This document shows positions 60,715-64,000 of a DNA stretch of 64,000 bases, piece after piece. The notes beneath the pieces were generated by a model, which was given only the letters and a program-made list of their open reading frames with translations, made no database searches and was not told the origin of the DNA. The translations under genes and the position numbers were made by a program. How positions within the stretch are numbered: the stretch's first letter is position 1; each line of letters begins with the position of its first letter. This stretch comes from Physcomitrium patens (taxonomy: Eukaryota; Streptophyta; Bryopsida; Funariales; Funariaceae): NCBI RefSeq assembly GCF_000002425.4, contig NC_037253.1, forward strand, positions 3,998,576 to 4,062,575, in the 5' to 3' direction.

Positions 60715-61255
60715 TGTCATGGATATAATCATATAAGCTAGTATTTATATATACAAGTAGGTAAAAGTAAGTAAATTCTATAGTATTTAATATGGAAGCT
60801 TTCTAGAAGCTTTATAAATACTGCTTTGACTTCATAGGTGTTTTTAATTGACTTTTTGGATTAGAAACGTGGTCAACAAGTTGGCCATGTGCCACACATG
60901 TTATTAGCTTGAAGATCAAGCTATCAATGTAGCCCACACGTAGGAAAACTTTCCTTATAAGTCAAGGCATGTGTCCTACAAAGTCAACACATATTGGAGG
61001 TCCTATAGAACGTTGCCATGTAGCTCCTAGTTTGATAGTATATATAGAGACAAGAGTGAAGGCTTCTTCACTCTTGTCAACTCCTTTCTTGCTTCCAGTG
61101 TAGTTTCAAGGGTCTCTAGTTTTCTTGTCTTTTGGCAATATCCATTCTAGTTTTTCTTTCAATATACATACTTATTTATTTATATTTTGTTACCTTTCTT
61201 TGAGTAAAGGCTCACTTGTCTGAATTGATTTTTCATCGAGTTCTTGTCCTTAACA
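60715..61255 (+). repeat. A3 3' LTR
   Basis: 541 bp, TGTCATGG...CCTTAACA, same length as the 5' copy, followed by ATTGC. Confidence 0.93.
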
Positions 61256-61907
61256 ATTGCTTGATATCCATCTTTCCATCAACCTCTGCCATTCTCTCAA
61301 CTCCATTCCATCTCATAAAACCTCATATCATTATATTTTTACTTCCATGATTAATTGTTTCTTGGATCTTTCTATCAAGTGAAGCATGAATTTTTTGTTT
61401 TCACATTCACTTTCTGCCATTTGAGCCAAATCTGTTGATTTTTTGTCTCATCTAATCAAATAACCCTCTTTTGATCTTCTACAATCCATTCTTTGTACTT
61501 TAGAGAAAAATCCAAGCATTGTTTCTAATAGCAAGTAGATAATAGTGGTTTTTTTCTTCTTCACCATAGCTTTCATATTCTATTTCTTGAGAATATTTCA
61601 AATGGTTTGAGCTAACATATGATTATTGATAATATTGTAAAGGTTTATAGCAACTTCAACATCATTTTCAGCCTTTCTAATGTTGATTTGGCAAATGATT
61701 GCCCTTTTATCTATTATAGTGAGCTTCTTTAGTCTACCTAATCTAAGATTCATTCTATTAAAAGTGATCATTTTTGCTAGCCTAGAGATAGTTGCTTTAA
61801 CTACTAGTAAGCATTAATGATGTCATTAGATTAGTAATAATATTATCATAGTAAATTTGATGATGATAGAATGTTGTAATGTTGAGTAATTGATAGAATC
61901 CAAAAAT

Positions 61908-62129
61908 TAAACACCACACTCAAAAAATTGTTCTAATACTATTCCAAATTAGATTGGTCATAACTTTACAATTATTTAATGGATTCTTTTCAATCTTAAT
62001 TCATTTGGTAGTTTCAAAGGAGTACTTTGTTTGCTATATAAACCACATATTATTATTCACTATAATTCACCTGTAATACACTATTCTTTCTAAAATATGT
62101 CAACATTAAAATAGTTTTTTGAGTCACTG
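61908..62129 (-). repeat. Tc1-like element, right inverted repeat
   Basis: Partner of 54439-54660. The outermost bases read CAGTGACTCAAAAAAC on the minus strand and are followed by TA. Confidence 0.9.
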
Positions 62130-63406
62130 TACATAAAGCAATTGATGTATAAAAAATTAATTAAAAATTACAAAAACAAGGTTCTAAAAATTCTAATAGG
62201 ATTCTAAATAAATCTTAATTAATGATTTATATCTTAATTAAAACTTCATTAAATCCAATTGAGTTTTTGAAGTTGTAAAAGAAACATAAAATATTTTTAA
62301 AGAAATCATAAAGAATTTTATAATTTCTTGAAAAAATAATTAAGAAATACCAAAGAAATATAAAATATATAAATCTTAAGAAAAAAAATAACCTAAATAA
62401 ATCCTGATAAAATCTTAATCAAACCTAAATAAATTTTAAACTCCAAATTCTAAAACAAATCTTAATGAAATCCAAATAAAATGTTAAATCTTAAATAATC
62501 TTATAATAGATTAAAATATTAATAATTAATAATATAAGTATAGAATCTAATTTAGATTTTATATACCTTTCAATTATTAAGTTGAAATTAAGAAAAAAAA
62601 ATTGAAGAAGATTGAGTCTACCAAATAAAAGATAAATTCTAAAATCTACTTAAATATTGAAAAACTTTTTTTTTCCAACCTTGATATCAATCTTCTAAAA
62701 CTAAAATTTCTATATAAGTATCTAATGGCTTTCAAAAAAAATTATAATTATTTAAAATTAAATATAATATTATTATGAAATTTTTTAATTTCATCCAACA
62801 AGTAAATTGCTATAAATCTTAGAAATAGTTGTTGGTCCTTTAAATTCCAATTCTTGAATTTCTCTTACATTTGAATTTCAATAACCTTTGAATGAACTAT
62901 TAGGTCAAGTTTAAACTTACAAGAAAAATTCAATACAATAATATTCACTCAATCACAAAATTTTACATGTAGATCATCTATTAAACTTATAAAATTTTCT
63001 AAAGTATAACTCTTTATATTTCTCAAAAATTCAAAGTCACTATAAAATGATTTTGACTTTGCAAAGCATTTACAAAGTTATTATCATATCAAGTATTCAA
63101 AATTAATGCCTAAAAAACCTATTTTAAGTTTACTCTTAGATTTTACTTTTTAGTTAATCTAAAAATCCTAAAATTATTGTAGGTATGTAGTTTGTACTTT
63201 GGAGTCTAACTTAAATCTTAATTCCCAACAAATTCTCTTTAAATATCAATTCTTAGTTTTTAAGGTAATTTTTGCTGAATATTACATTTAAATATTTTTT
63301 AAACGTAGCATTAGTATTTATTAATTTTTACTTACTATTTTTCTATTATCTATATATTAAAGATAATTTACTATAATATTTTCATTTAAATTCTTCTATA
63401 ATACAA

Positions 63407-64000
63407 TATTAAAGATGAGAATTCAATGAAAGAAAATAAATAAAAAGAAAATCTTTTAAAGAAATATAAAAAATAGAAATAAAGAAGTATATATATCAAA
63501 AAGGAAACTAAAATGGCTGTTGCTAAAAGGCAAAGAAATTAGAGGCTCTTCAAACTAGACTAAAAATAAAAAAGAAGTTGATAAGAATAAAGAAGGCTTC
63601 ACTCTTACCTCTATATTTACTATCTACTTAGGATCTATTTAGTGACATTCTATAGGACCTCCAAAAATATGTTGACTTTGCATGACATACATCTTAACTT
63701 ATAAGGCAAGTTTTTTATGAAGACACCATATATTTAGCTTGTTCTGCAAGCTACCAATACATGTGGCATATGATTAGTTTGTTGACCAAGTTTCTAACCT
63801 ATCAATCAATTACAAATACATGTAAAGTCAAAACAACATCTATCAAGCTTTTAAGGAGCTTTTTTAGAAGATATTATGAAATTAATCTATTTTTATTTAC
63901 TTTTATCTATTCATATTATTTAGATAATAATCATAGTAGGTATATATTTGTGATATTATCCTCCCTTTTAAAGACAAGTTCTACGAGGAGCAATGATTAT
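63407..64000 (-). mobile_element. 3' end of a further family-A element (A5)
   Basis: The 3' LTR spans 63407-63955 (about 549 bp, the length of the A1 3' LTR). It is followed by the minus-strand polypurine tract (63956 onward, plus strand 'ttatcctcccttttaaagac') and the start of the region before it. The element body lies right of the window. Confidence 0.85.

Larger units (their letters stand above)
54911..61255 (+). mobile_element. Chromovirus A3 (Ty3/gypsy), uninterrupted copy
   Basis: 6345 bp with two 541-bp LTRs (54911-55451, 60715-61255), TGTCA...TTGACA, flanked by perfect ATTGC 5-mers (54906-54910, 61256-61260). Its LTRs look about 93% identical. The order is gag, protease, RT, RNase H, integrase, chromodomain, ORF3, polypurine tract. 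It is the reference for reading A1. Stops and one homopolymer frameshift make it non-coding as it stands. Confidence 0.94.
54669..61800 (-). pseudogene. Tc1-like transposase, interrupted and internally deleted
   Basis: Minus-strand pseudogene in two parts, 61800-61261 and 54905-54669, separated by A3. The N-terminal helix-turn-helix part contains ISRLAKM...RLGRLKKLTIIDKRAI. The catalytic domain starts at KEWIVEDQKRVI and LDETK (first Asp), then MRWNGVERMAEVDGKMD. After the A3 site come EVIFQ and DNDSKH (second Asp). The usual SPDLNPIE box with the third catalytic residue is missing; the frame passes from VLKWPT to SMPTRLEVIIKAKRGPTKY and a TAA at 54669-54671, so about 150 bp have been deleted. 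There are also stops and frameshifts. Wording of the motifs is close to fungal Tc1 families as I recall them. Confidence 0.88.
54439..62129 (-). mobile_element. Tc1-like DNA transposon split by chromovirus A3
   Basis: Both ends read CAGTGAYTCAAAAAACTATT inward and are flanked by TA (54437-54438, 62130-62131), the Tc1/mariner signature. The inverted repeats are about 220 bp. Removing A3 and one ATTGC copy leaves 1341 bp, the normal size for Tc1. The interior encodes a decayed transposase on the minus strand. Tc1-type elements are typical of animals and fungi and uncommon in plants. Confidence 0.92.
54403..63408 (-). mobile_element. Family-B-type LTR (B4) split by a Tc1-like element
   Basis: The left 34 bases (54403-54436, ending 'cttgtttgaaaa') match the left end of the B2 LTR ('cttacttgaaaata'). 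The rest is 62132-63408, ending ATACAATA like B3. Without the Tc1-like element the LTR is about 1.3 kb, in line with the B1 and C1-nested LTRs. Similarity is clear from about 62650 on ('tttgacttgcaaagc', 'acaaaattttac'). Confidence 0.6.

Noticed and set aside
52104..63408. LTRs B3 and B4 as the two ends of one non-autonomous element with a 924-bp centre
   Set aside because: No primer site or polypurine tract lies at the inner boundaries and no matching target duplication was found; two separate LTR insertions are simpler.
1..64000. CRISPR array, bacterial operon or phage content
   Set aside because: No regularly spaced repeats, no ribosome-binding-site-led gene arrays; spliced eukaryotic genes and LTR elements exclude a prokaryotic source.

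Overview
This window reads as nuclear DNA of a land plant, most likely a non-seed plant such as a moss. The reasons are a spliced cytosolic ribosomal protein gene (eL18), two nuclear genes for plastid ribosomal protein bL9 with transit-peptide-like N termini, and chromodomain Ty3/gypsy elements whose integrase and chromodomain read like the fungal/moss (Tcn1/Tf1-like) branch. The moss assignment is inference from recalled families. The DNA is very AT-rich; only the three genes, and bL9 in particular, are GC-rich islands.

Layout. An old LTR fills positions 4-668. From 669 to about 7500 I see no gene I can support, only AT-rich DNA and microsatellites. Plastid bL9 copy 1 lies at 7531-8151 (minus). 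Between 8.2 and 15.2 kb the DNA is gene-free but holds a foldback element with inverted arms of more than 400 bp (11695-13468) and two hairpins near 14.5 kb. Plastid bL9 copy 2 is at 15316-15936 (minus) and the five-exon eL18 gene at 17161-18702 (minus). An AT-rich foldback sequence (18899-19252) sits just upstream of eL18.

From 19.3 kb to the right edge almost everything is transposable-element DNA in nested layers. Outermost is an old chromovirus remnant (A4: 19322-19674 and 50072-52103). A full chromovirus A1 (19675-50071, minus) sits in it. A1 is interrupted by three elements: gypsy B1 (20634-29296, plus), copia C1 (31469-38273, plus) and gypsy B2 (39728-48300, minus). C1 holds a family-B solo LTR (33868-35186) and B2 holds a family-A solo LTR (42525-43064), so the stack is four levels deep. 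Removing the nested elements and one copy of each target duplication leaves 6343 bp of A1; the undivided sister copy A3 is 6345 bp. Further right, a family-B LTR (B4, 54403-63408) was split by a Tc1-like DNA transposon (54439-62129), which was itself split by chromovirus A3 (54911-61255). The window ends inside another family-A element (63407-64000).

Function. The intact-looking genes serve translation: bL9 in the plastid ribosome and eL18 in the cytosolic 60S subunit. Every retroelement reading frame inspected carries stops, frameshifts or lost catalytic residues, so the repeats look inactive. The observations most worth following are: (1) family A carries an extra reading frame after pol that keeps exactly 141 codons in two copies; (2) family A has the sequence signature of Tf1-type self-priming; (3) a Tc1-like transposon with long inverted repeats sits in a plant genome; (4) the two bL9 coding regions are almost identical although their flanks have diverged; (5) two family-B copies share the same substitutions at protease and integrase catalytic positions.
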